NCBI RefSeq assembly: GCF_020360975.1
Contig: NW_025408684.1
Span: 682,001 to 746,000 of the forward strand
Direction: 5' to 3'
Length of the DNA: 64,000 bases
Origin: Hirsutella rhossiliensis
Lineage: Eukaryota; Ascomycota; Sordariomycetes; Hypocreales; Ophiocordycipitaceae
Part shown: one piece after another, positions 12,271-22,874 of the stretch
How positions within the stretch are numbered: position 1 is the stretch's first letter
How the letters are laid out: every line of letters begins with the position of its first letter
Translations under genes and position numbers: made by a program
Notes under the pieces: generated by a model
What the model was told of the DNA's origin: nothing
What the model saw: the letters and a program-made list of their open reading frames with translations, nothing else
Databases searched by the model: none

Positions 12271-12304
12271 CGCCCACGCCCACGCCCACGCCCACGCCCA
12301 CGCA
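12271..12304. repeat. Hexanucleotide microsatellite (CGCCCA)5
   Basis: Five perfect copies of CGCCCA followed by a partial copy, in non-coding DNA. Confidence 0.9.
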
Positions 12305-12500
12305 CCTCTGCTGGCCGGGCACCACGGCTGTTGCGGTCTAGCACAGCCTGATGGTGAAGAGGTGAGTTGTCGGGACGCTGTGTATTTTGGTGGGGTAATG
12401 ATGAAGCTCCGGCCGGACAGGCGATGCTGGAAGCCAAATGGTGGTGTGCGCAAGCACGCCTGGATGATAGGTATAAAGAGCCTGACGTCATTACTTTGTC

Positions 12501-12537
12501 GCCCAGTTGCCCAGTTGCCCAGTTGCCCAGTTGCCCA
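12501..12537. repeat. Octanucleotide repeat (GCCCAGTT)4
   Basis: Four perfect copies of GCCCAGTT plus a partial fifth, in non-coding DNA. Confidence 0.9.
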
Positions 12538-13302
12538 TTCAGACTGCCAGCCAAGCCATGCTCAGCCACCGCCCGTGGGCGAATGGCCGGCTCGGCGGCA
12601 AAGGAGAGGAACTCGTCCGAAGCTTGGGCGTCTCAACCCGAGGCCTATCCTGATAACCGACTTGTGGCTTGCAATGGGCATGGCTCCATCTCCGTCGGTT
12701 CGGTGAATGGAGCTACAGAGGTGTGACGTTGGGCATCCAACCACTGTCAGGAGATGGATGGAGGAGAAGACGGCAATGCAATTAATCGATCCCCGGGCGC
12801 AGACCACCACCACTTAATGCTCCTCCACGAGTCCCTGTATGCAGCATGAGCCCACGTGCCACCACGCCAGCGTGTCGCATGCACCATCCGCGCTCTTGTC
12901 TCCAGACTTGAGCGTGGATGATTCAAGCCGTTGTTCGAATAAGTATTTTAGTACCTATCGAAATGGTGGAATATTAGTGCTAAACCCTAGCGATTAACAG
13001 GCAGAAACCTCGGGAGGAGGGCCACTAACTTGGTACCTAGCACCGAGAGCTTAGCATCTGTCCCGCCCCCCCTTTCTGCCGTGCATGTACGGAGTACGAT
13101 GTACAATGGATGAGAGCACGGCGAGTACCTGCCAGGTACCACCCCTACCTGCAGCCCCCCCTTGCCTGGCGCAAGGTGGTACCTGTTCTCTCGGCCATCG
13201 CCTACACCTTGGCAGACCTCCATCCATCATCACCACGCCTTTCCTGTCCTCACTCCTGGCACAAAGGACCTCCTCCAGACAGACCCCCGAAACAGCACAA
13301 TC

Positions 13303-14110
13303 ATGAAGCCTGCAGTCGTCTTTGCCGCGGTGGTCTCGGCTTGTGCCAGCCTCGTGGCCGCCGCCGCCCAAGAGCTCAAGATCGACGTCACGCTGCCCGT
13401 CGAATGCGACCGGAAAACGAAACGCGGCGACAACGTGTCAATGCACTACAAAGGCACCCTCGCTGACTCGGGCAAGAAATTCGATGCCAGTGAGCCACTC
13501 TCGTCTCCTAGCTTGCCCGAGGAACAAGGCTCAATGCTGATTACTTCCCTCCCCCAGGCTATGACAGGGACCAGCCTCTCTCCTTCGTCCTGGGCAATGG
13601 CCATGTCATTAAGGGGTGTGTCGCCCTTCTCTCCGGCCTGCGTACGGGCATGGCCCTCGTCCACCGACTAACAGTGGCATCAGATGGGACCAGGGCCTCT
13701 TGAACATGTGCATTGGCGAGAAGCGGTGAGTTTCGCCGTGGCCATGGACCAATCCCGTCAAACACCCGTCGGGCGTGTGTCTGGCTGACTTGAAGCTTGT
13801 AGGACTTTGACAATACCCCCAGAGCTCGGCTACGGCCAGCGTGCCATGGGCCCGATCCCTGCTGGTTCGACCCTCAGTACGTCTTCCCCGCAGGTCCATC
13901 TTAACTACACGTCGATGGCTAACGGCCGCTACAGTTTTCGAGACCGAGCTGGTAGCCATTGCCGGAGTCCCCAAACCCGACAAGATCAAGACCAAGTCTG
14001 TCCAAGACAAGGTGTCGGACAAGGTCGCCAGCGCCGCCGCCGAGGCCGCCAGTGCCGCCAAGACCATGCTCACCGATTCCGACGACGTGCAGGGGCACGA
14101 GGAGCTATAG
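13303..14110 (+). CDS. FPR2: ER-lumenal FKBP-type prolyl isomerase
   Basis: Five exons: 13303-13489, 13558-13615, 13684-13725, 13803-13876 and 13935-14110, giving 178 residues; each junction keeps the frame. It catalyses cis-trans isomerisation of prolyl bonds during folding in the secretory pathway. Residues 1-21 form a signal peptide ([20 protein letters not shown]). The FKBP fold follows, with [12 protein letters not shown], the [16 protein letters not shown] core that carries the conserved ligand-pocket Trp, and [20 protein letters not shown]. The chain ends with an alanine-rich helix and GHEEL. HEEL resembles the KDEL/HDEL retrieval signal, so ER residence is likely. Yeast Fpr2 is the closest named relative by layout. 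Confidence 0.95.
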
Positions 14111-15390
14111 TCAAGGTTCTGAGCAACCACAAATAGCCAGCATATGCACGAGACTTGCGCGACGAGGTCACTTCTGGCAATTGATTACCTGGCGTGATTC
14201 AGCTCCCTGAGGCGTCCATAGCCGATGGCCCAGCCCGTTGTTCAACGTGTTGCCATGCGACGTGAATGACACATGTAGCGAGCCGCGATCCTCCTCAAGT
14301 CTCTGCTCTAGCGTCCTTGTTTCGTCAAACCGGAGCGCCGGACCGTGTGGGTATACAGCAGGTTGCCAGGTCAGAGGACTGCCGCGGGCTGTAAGCGGGA
14401 CACGAGCGATGCACAGACCAAGTTGAGGTTGAAATATCAGTGAAATCCAACGCCCGGCCAGCGCACAAGGCGTCCATGTTCAGCCGTCTGCCCGAAACGA
14501 ACCCGGGCGAATCGCTGGGAACCGAGCTAGGGTTCAGGCGGAGGCGGATGAGCCGATGGATGATGGCTTGGATACGTGCACTGTAGATGACTCTGAGGTG
14601 GTCCTGCTCTGGCCATGCTCGAGCCAGGCTTTGGCATCAAGGTGCCCTCATCGCCGCTGCGGACTGGGTCGAGAACGTGCCCGAGTAGCCCGTAGAGAGG
14701 GAGAGAACTGGCGTTGCTGCACGCCAGACAACACTCAACAAAGGTGAAGCACATATATCCTCAGGGAGGAAAAAGGTAAGTGAACCGCTATATTGAAGAA
14801 GTGAAGAAAATGTGCGGGGAAGAAATCCTCGCCCTCTTCCACCTCACAGTGGGCACTTCAAAAGCCGTTACAATGGAAACAAAAGTGGTGGTGCCCAGGC
14901 GGCGGAGCAGCTACTCCTGAGCACGCCGGCCCGGTCTATCGGAGAACAGCTGGTGACACTTGCAGCAGACACGGCGAGTTTTTGTGCACATACAGCTGCA
15001 ATTCGTGGCTGAGCTTAGCAATGTGCTGGCGTCCTGACGACATGCTCGCTCCGCGTGTCCTCTGGAGCAACACGTTTGCCGAGTGGGACGCAGGAGCGAC
15101 AGCCCATCAGGAGGCTGGTGTTCCAGACAATGGCCAATCGAGAAGTGCTGAAAAAGAGCTAGCCGTGTCGGTCAGGTCGGCGATGAAAAGTAGAATGCAC
15201 TTCTAGAGTCGGGGCGGCGTTGTATGGTCCTCTGAGGGGAGAGCTAACCGACCTACAATTTCAAGCTTCATGCCTTACCCGCGCTGCTCATGAGTCGTTG
15301 CCCAGAATCATCCAACTAGGGATGGGCAATTGACGCGATCGTGAGAAAGAGGCGTCGAGTCATGATTCGTCACAGTCGTAACTGGCCGGC
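14111..15390. other. Intergenic, no gene seen
   Basis: Lies between the 3' ends of the FKBP gene and the convergent polymerase kappa gene. No protein-like exon or RNA gene was recognised. Confidence 0.5.
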
Positions 15391-17331
15391 CTATCCAAAG
15401 AACAGCTTCTTCTGCTTGGGATCCGAGGCAGATGCCCTCCCTCGCTTTCTCTCCGCAGTCTTGGGTCTTTTGCTCCCAGGCGGGCTGTCCCGCGCCCGTT
15501 CCGGTTCGTCACCCTGAACCGCATCGCGTATCGTTTGACGAGATAGGCAGAGGTCAATGTGCTCGTTGAACTGTCGCTCATTTGCAGACTGCGGCCTGAG
15601 GCAGATGGGACAGTCCCACCATTCCTCTTCGCGTTCGGTCATGGGCTTTACCGGATTCGAGACGATCTCTTTGCCATGCCTACCATATGCCAGCGCACTG
15701 GCGTCGTCCATGTCGTTTATGAAGTTCGAGTCCGTCGTCCTGTCGGCCTCCTTGGGACGTGGCTCCTCCGTAAGCAGCGTTTCCCAACCGGCCTCGTCTT
15801 CCAAGGCTCCGGCTGCCTTTCTTTTACCAGCTTCCGACTCCAGCTCGTCTTCGGCCGCGAGTCTCCGTTGCTTGAACCCAAAAAAGGCCATTGTATCAGG
15901 TTTCTTGGTGCTGACGAGATGCGTGCAGCGTAAGCCCATGAGCCGCAGCTTCATGCCTGGCATTTCTTGCTCTAGCTTGGCAAGCATAGGCAACGCAAAG
16001 CTGTAGAGGTCGTCTGCGAGGCCGATTGCCCTCGGCATGACCTGTTGACGTGTCAAAACTTCAAAGGTATGCAATTTGACCTTGAGGCACAACGTGCGAC
16101 CTTTGCATTCGGCTCGCTTCATGTCCTGCTCGAGCTCCTCCGCCGTCGAGCGCAGCTTTTGTCGCAGTTTTGCGCCATCGGACATTTCCCCAAACGTGCT
16201 CTCTGTCCCGACGCTCTTCCGTTCATAGTCCTCGGCAGGCTGAATTCGGGTGCGGCCCAGCCCCAAATGGCAGGTCAACAGAAATTCAAAAGTCTTTTCT
16301 CCAAAGAGCTGGTTCAAGTATTTCCTCTGCTCGTAAATGTCCCCGCATGTTCTCACTCCAACCTCGAGAAGCTCTCGTTCCAGGACTCGGCCAATGCCGT
16401 TGACCTTCCTGGTCGGCAAGTCTCGCATAAATGCCATGATGGTACTTCTGTCATTGGGCAAGACAAACTGGCCATTGGGCTTGTTCATGTTCGAGCAAAT
16501 CTTGGCAAGTTTTGTGTTTGCGGCAATTCCGGCCGAGACGGTAATGTTTGTCTTTTGGTGAATCTCGCTTCTCATCTCCTCAATTGCTTCTGCGGGACCA
16601 ACGTCGCGCTCTGCGCAGTATTCAGTAATGTTCAAGTATGCTTCGTCAATGCTGGCACTCTCGAATCGCGGGTCGTACTCGGCAAGAATTTCTCTTATTT
16701 CTTGGGCTTTGGCGGTATATTTTTGGAAATTGGGTTTGATAAAGATGAGGTCAGGGCAGAGCTTCTTTGCGACGAAGCCGGCCATGCCAGAGCGGCAGCC
16801 GAACTGTCGGGCGACGTAGTTGCAAGTTGTGAGAACGCCGCCGCCGACCGCAAACGGCAGGGTCTTGAGCTCAGGCCTCTCCAATTGCTCCACCGCTGCA
16901 TAAAAGGCATCACAATCGATATGAACAACGTGTTGTGTAAGATCCCGGGACACCTCGAGCTCGGCAATCGTGCGGTCGGCGTTTCGTAGGTCGCGGGATA
17001 GGTCACGCTCCTCGAGCTTCCGCTTCCGTTGCAGGATCTGCTCTATTTTCTTGGTGAGAATCTTGTCGCGGGCCTCTTCCCGATTGAAGAACTTGGAGCC
17101 TTTAGACGCATTGTAGATGATTTCGGAAACCTAGACATGGCCACGTTGAGCTGACCATACTTTCCGTTTCCAGGGACAGAGCGAGTAGCGTACCTTGCCT
17201 TGATCGACCTTGTCCTGGCCAGCCTTGGTCAAGGACGGGCCCAGCAAGTGATACTTGAGGGTCCTGAGGCTATCCTCCTCCGCCTCCTCCATTTGCTGTC
17301 CGTCGTCATGCGTACGCTCGGTCGCAGCCAT
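15391..17331 (-). CDS. DNA polymerase kappa (Y family)
   Basis: Exons 17331-17194 and 17130-15391 give 625 residues; the 63-nt intron (17131-17193) has donor GTACGC and acceptor GTCTAG. It is a translesion polymerase that copies past bulky minor-groove adducts. The palm carries HIDCDAFYAAVE and SASIDEAYLNIT, the two acidic metal-binding motifs. The long N-clasp (SKGSKFFNREEARDKI) is specific to kappa among Y polymerases. TVSAGIAANTKLAKICSNMNKP and the HhH segment VNGIGRVLERELLEVG follow. Near the C-terminus lies one UBZ4-type zinc finger (CPICLRPQ...FNEHIDLCL), and the protein ends QKKLFFG, a PCNA-interacting box placed at the very terminus. The start at 17331 is the first ATG and gives the usual N-terminal helix. 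Confidence 0.95.
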
Positions 17332-18331
17332 GTCGGACGGGTCGGAGCAGGTCGGTCAGCACATTGATTTCAAGTGACGAAGGGTCGTCCTTTGATAATA
17401 ATTCCCGGGCAAGTCGAACATTTGTAAACTAGGCGGTCGCGTCGACTGCTGACAATAAACGCGGTTGTTTGGCAAATGACGTCTCAGCTCAGCCACGGTC
17501 GCGTCGGAGGCCCGCACGCTGTCATGTGACTTTGAGTGCATCCACTAAGTCTATTTCGGGGCCAAAGCTTGACACGATTGAATCTTGGTTCCTCCGCTTC
17601 GCAGCCGAGGTCGAGCGCATCTCGATCTTGGGGCGAACAGAATTCTTCCTTTCGAGATAGCGGGTCTACCGTCTTTCAATATATCGATAGCGCCAAGCCC
17701 AGAGGTCGACGTGCTGCGTGCCCAGGGCGTTGACGGTATCCTCCTCGTCGCCTCCGGTAGTCTCAGACGCTGCTGCATGACAAACCTGTCGTCTGACCGC
17801 CCCTGTCGCAGATGTATTGGCGCGGGCGGGGGTGAGATGGCGATGGTGGTGCCGTGGAGAAGGGGGTAGAGGAGCAGGCGCGGGACGGCGCGATCCATGA
17901 AAACGGATCAACAACGCACATCTCCAGTTCAGGGTTAAGGTTTACAAGGGACCGGCCGACAAAACGGCTTATGGAAACGCCCGCGTGGGTGATGAACCGG
18001 GCACAGACAAGCTCCCGGTTTCTCAACCACCTCGATTGGTCAGATGCGATGCTCCTCTAAGCGCCCGGGACAACGCCGATCAGCCCAGGTGGTGGGTGCT
18101 GAGGGCTGCGGTACAAATACTGACCGGGAGCTGAGCTCTAAATGTCTCCTTTTCCCCCTCTTCTCTACTGTATCTCATCAGCCGTCATCCCCCGCCCAAG
18201 TGCGTCTCCTCTGCAAAAAGACGTGTGGAAGGAGCAAAGCAAATCATTCGAGGCGACCCTCGCTCGACTCGGCCCTCGGGCTGCCAAAAGGATAAACGAT
18301 CGCCGCTGCGCAGTTTTTTCCGAACCCAGCC
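17332..18331. other. Divergent promoter region
   Basis: One kb between the divergent polymerase kappa and proline-rich genes. A TATCGATA palindrome lies near 17683. No coding exon was recognised. Confidence 0.45.
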
Positions 18332-19749
18332 ATGGCAGCGCGGCCAGGCGAAGAGAACGTGGCAACCCTGTAAGCGAGGCACTCCCTCACGCGCTCGACC
18401 GGAGACGAAGCAGTATCGCTCACGCTCTGGCCTGGCCTGGGTAGGTTCGGTGACATCCACTACTTGTACGGACCGCCCGATACAAAGCCCCGGCATCACC
18501 GGTTCGACAAGGGCTCCTATGTCTATCTATTCGAGAATGCGGGCGAGAGGAGATGCCGCATCGAGATAGCAAATTACCCTGGCACAGAGGACCAGGACGC
18601 CTTTTTCGGATGTGAGTTGTGCGCCACCCGAGTGCGCTGTCACGGCCAATGTCGGCTAAAGAAGTCGACCCATGGCTGTGTCGCATCGGCGCAGTCCTCG
18701 ACCAGACTCATGTGCGATACTCGTACAAGCACCACTGCATGGTGTCGTTGACCGTCGCCGACGCGGTTGACCAGAGCGAGTGGCATCTACCGACGTACGA
18801 CCCTCGCAACGAGAACAAGTACCACTACAAGCTCCATTCGCTCGACGCCTATTTCTGGACGCAGCAAGACGCGCTGCAGTTCGTCAACGGCGTCAGGCGC
18901 GTCCTGCCGCCGTCCCAGGTAGAGGTCATGGACGAGCCCGCGCCGCCGCCACAGGCCGCGGGCATGAGCTCTGTCGTGCAACAGTTGGAGAGGGCAGCCA
19001 TCTCAGACCCCCAGTACGGAGCCGGCGCCTCGACGACGTCGCAACACCCGCCTCTCCCCCAAGGTGCCGCCATGACAGCGTCTCCGGAGGCGCCGGGGGC
19101 CGTTCCGCCGCCGCCTCCGCCGCAGGGCAACTTCGTGCCCATGGCATACAACCCCGCCGCGCCGGCCGCGCCGGAGACGATACGACATCGTGAGAAAACG
19201 CCGCCGCTGGATGACGATCCCCTCAACCCTCTGGCCGTGGCCGTGGCGCACGATTACCACAAGCAGCCCTTTACCCCGGGGCTCCCTCCGGCGTCGCAGC
19301 CCGGGGGAGGTCCCGGAGTTGCCAGCCCCGGCATGCCGCCTCCGCAGCAGCCGGCTATGCAGAGGGCGATGACGATGCCCAGGCAGGCGGGGTTGGCGAG
19401 CCCATTCGGGCCCAGTCCGAACAGTTTCCCAGCATCACCCCGGTTTGCCCCCGCGGGCCTAACCCAGACAACCTCGCAGCCTACGCCGCCGATAACGGGC
19501 TCCGGCATGCCGCCCCCGCCGGGGGGCTACTCGGGCTATCCGCACGGACCGCAGACGCCATCAGGGGCGCCGGGCCAGGACTACTCGATCCACCAGCAGG
19601 TGTATCGGCCGAGCGAGGCTGACTCGGGGCCGACTCCGCACCAGTATCAGCCCAAACAAGAGCCGAGGGGGAAGCTGGAGGAGAACGCCGGAAGGCTGGA
19701 GCGCGGTGTGACGGGCATGTTGAAGAAGTTTGAAAAGAAGTTTGGGTAA
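18332..19749 (+). CDS. Proline-rich protein with conserved N-terminal domain, unknown function
   Basis: Exons 18332-18369, 18445-18611 and 18665-19749, 429 residues. Donors are GTAAGC and GTGAGT; the second acceptor is AAG, the only choice that avoids a stop. Residues 1 to about 160 look like a folded domain rich in aromatic residues (FGDIHYLYGPPDTKPRHHRF, KGSYVYLFENAGERRCRIEI, KYHYKLHSLDAYFWTQQDAL). A long disordered Pro/Gly/Gln/Ala region runs to about 400. The C-terminal 28 residues form a basic amphipathic helix (RLERGVTGMLKKFEKKFG) that might bind membrane. I do not recognise the family. No signal peptide, membrane segment or catalytic motif is visible. The distribution of conservation-like sequence and the clean splicing argue that it is a real gene. 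Confidence 0.82.
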
Positions 19750-21232
19750 GGCGTAAGGGGGGACATGTCTTTTGTCTTGGCTGCCTCTTAACGCCCGTAC
19801 CTAACCCTATGATGCCTGGGGTTGGATAAGGTCAGACACGACCGGAACAGCGCGCAGACCTGATTGGGCGGTACGGAATGGCGGTCGGCCCCGTTGGAAC
19901 TGAAAGACGATGGCTGCTGGGCTGAATGTCTGCGCGGTGCGGTGACGCACTATTGACTGGCATGGCGCTACGCCTCCGCCACGAGCACATGCGTGCCTTT
20001 GCATCTGCAGGCCCATGACGAGGCAGACTTGAGACATGTCTGGAGTTGCGCGGCGACAGGATGGCATGTAGGGCACAGAAGGTACGTGCCTAGGTAGGTA
20101 CTATCCATCTGAGGATTGGTACTTGTAGAGAGAGTTTTGCTGTGCAAGTGTCTGGACTCTGGAGCTGCTACATGGGAATGATAGCGCCGGACCGTGTCCA
20201 AGTACCTACTTTACTGACATGCTGGTACCGATGCACTGCTCCCCGGCCGACCAGGCTAGCACGCCTCGGCGACCTGGGGAAGCCGCTTTGGTCCACGTAT
20301 TCCGACTGTCGAATGTGATGCACTTTTTCTTCTTTTCCTTCTTCGCCTTGCCTTTTCCCCCTCTGGTGGTGTGTTGGTGGTGGATCATGGGATGGGCTGC
20401 TACCGAACAAGGGCCGGGCTGTGCGGTGGCCCGATTTGTCCAGCCACCGTGGCGTTGCGTTGCCCTCCCGGGAAAGTGAACGCCAAAGAAAAGTGGGGGA
20501 GGCGGAAAAAAGGCCATCAAAGAATCCAACTGCTTCGTCGACGGAAGTGCACAAGACGGGACAGTCTGTTCAGCTTCGACGCGTCCAATGTCTCTATACC
20601 ATGCTTCGACGAATAAGGTGTGCGCCGAGGCAACGAATTTGGGGGCACGGCTTCCCTTCAGACCCTGCAGGCGACGCAGGCAGGCTGGTACCCTTTGTCC
20701 AGGACTCCAGCGCCAGGATGGCTCGGACTGCCTGTTGGGCTGCACAAGTCTTGTACCACCTACAGGAACTCGGCCTGTCTGACATGGAAGGCAAGCGACA
20801 GGCCGCCCGCTCAGGCAAGCAGGGTGTGCCGAAATAGGAGGGGGGGCTCACAGTGTGGTAGGTTATCGTGCCCAGATCTGACACACCCTCGCTCACCGTC
20901 CCTTTCGAGCCCAGCCCCCTTGTTCCTCCCCGTCAGCCCAAGCCCGTGTTCGTCTTCCTTTCATCTTCCCATCTCTGGCCGTGCTCGTCTTGACTCGATT
21001 TCCGGCATCCAGCAGTGCGCCATCCATGCGGTGACCCCGAAAGGGGGTCCTTTGTGTGCTGTCGCAGCTACAGCTTCGCTTGGCAGTCGTTGAACGCCTC
21101 CCAGCTCCGACGTCGACTCGCCCATACGCTCGCCACGCACTTTCATGCTCAGCTCTGCTGCTGAACCCCTTCTGTGTCCCGCTTGTGTTATTCGTCTTCT
21201 TCCGGAGCGCGGCCCGGGCAACGGCAGAGAGA
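19750..21232. other. Intergenic, no gene seen
   Basis: Contains a short TACCTAGGTA element near 20088 and pyrimidine-rich stretches before the next gene. Frames at 20168-20745 (minus) and 20620-21093 (plus) have no protein-like features. Confidence 0.5.
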
Positions 21233-22874
21233 ATGCACCTTCAGGGTCACTCGGCGTCTGTCGCTGGTGGCGCCGCTCGCGGCCGGAGATACGCTGCTGC
21301 GCTGATGCGGAGAAATCTTAGCGACAAAAACGTCGCCTTCATTGTAAGTTGGTTGATGAATTGGACTTGTTCTTCCCCTACATTCCTCATCAAATCCCCT
21401 CTTCTTCCACACGGCCCTTTCTCTGCGCTCCCTGGCAGAATCTACATTGTTTGCCCCGGAGCCAGAGTCCGTATCTAACCCGGGACGTTTTTTCAAGGTC
21501 ATTGTCGCCATCTTCGTCTTCCTCACTTCAATCGCCTTACTGGGCGTAATACTCGCCAAGCGCCGTCGCCGCCGCCAACGCCAAGGGAAAAAGACGGGCG
21601 ATCCTCGGCGCGATGTGGTGGACAACATGCTGAGTGCCTGGCAGCCGGACGGCAGCCGGTACGAACGAGCTTGGGAGGACGACGCTACAGACAGGCGGCA
21701 ATCGCCACACCGGCTTTCTCGGCCGTCGCCGAGATTGAGCGGCGGTGATGAGCGGCGGCGCACTTCGGAAGTAAACGTCTCGAGAGCAAACATCAACGGC
21801 GCCGGCGCCGGCTTGAGCAGCCGCCACGGCAGCAGGAACACCGTTGCTGTCGAGGCGGCCGCCGAGGCCGACGTTGACCGCAGCGCCTCGATCCGCTCCG
21901 TCATGACGCTCCCTCCCTACAGCTTCATGGCGTCCACCAATGAACAGGTTCTGGGGCGCGAAGGCGAAAGAGACGGCATTGACGTGGTCATCGCCTTGCC
22001 GACCGACGAGGATCGCGAGGCTCTTCGCGAGGAGGAAATGGACACGCTCTATCAGATCAGGCTGGCAAGGCGGCGGCAGATTGTCGAGAGAGACGAGCTG
22101 AGGAGACAACAGAACGAGGCGAGGCGACGAAACGATGGCGAAGCTCTGGCCGAGATTCGCGCACACTCGAGAACCACCACCAGCACTGGCGAGTTGGACG
22201 AGCTCCGGCGAGAGGTGAGCCGGATCCAGGAGACCAGGCAACGCTCCGTGTCTAGAGTCTCGTACGCAGACCTCGGCGTGGCCAGGCCTGATGGAACGCG
22301 GATCCGCGCAAACAGCAACGAGAGCGAGCGCATGGGGCTGCTTTCCGATGCCGCGAGCATTGCCCTCTCGAGCCAGTCATGCGCTCCGTCTCTCGCGCGG
22401 CACCGGCGCGGACGAAGCGCAAGCTCCCTGGTGAGTGTCGATAGCGACCTCTTGCCACCCAACTCGGCCCGTGCTGGAGGTGGATCCCACTCGGAAGCGC
22501 CGCCGCCACAGGGTGGACATGCCCGGGCGAGATCGAATCCCGAGCTTGCCGAGGCAGACTTAGGAGACGTGGCCATGCCGCCTCCTGACTATCACGACGT
22601 CCCCTTGGACGATGATGCAGAGCTCACGCAGTCCACCACGCCACTTGATGAGCCACCGCCAGACTACCCGGGGCCTGTCCGATCGGCAGCCGAGTGGAGC
22701 GAGCACGGCGCCCGGCCGTCGGCATCAGGTGGTCCGGAGGCGGCGGCGACGGGATCGGGAAAGACACAAACAGGTCGACGAATCGGCGGGATCCCTCAGT
22801 TGCCGAGCCTGAGAATTTCGGGCCTCCCCGCGATCGTGATTGAGCCGTCGAGTGCGCAGCCGGTGAGCCGCTGA
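21233..22874 (+). CDS. Single-pass membrane protein with PPxY motifs
   Basis: Exons 21233-21343 and 21498-22874, 495 residues. The intron (154 nt) has donor GTAAGT, branch CTAAC at 21475-21479 and acceptor TTTTTTCAAG, and joins the frame exactly at the membrane helix. Residues 1-37 are basic and short; 38-57 (VIVAIFVFLTSIALLGVILA) form one membrane segment followed by a run of arginines, so the large C-terminal part should be cytosolic. That part has a Glu/Arg-rich coiled coil near 220-290 and two PPPDY motifs near residues 410 and 430. PPxY binds WW domains of NEDD4/Rsp5 ligases, so a role as a Rsp5 membrane adaptor, like yeast Bsd2 or Tre1, is an inference. No homologous family name is known to me. 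Confidence 0.8.

Larger units (their letters stand above)
9909..13302. other. Gene-free 3.4 kb stretch
   Basis: No exon with recognisable protein similarity was found on either strand. The long frames here (for example 10870-11478 on the minus strand) are made of simple-sequence translation and carry no conserved motif. It contains a GA-rich run (10101-10138), a poly-G run near 10312-10322, the TAGGTA array and two short tandem repeats listed separately. The last part must hold the promoter of the FKBP gene. Confidence 0.5.

Noticed and set aside
16045..16989. 314-codon plus-strand frame opposite polymerase kappa
   Set aside because: Antisense of the conserved palm and finger domains.
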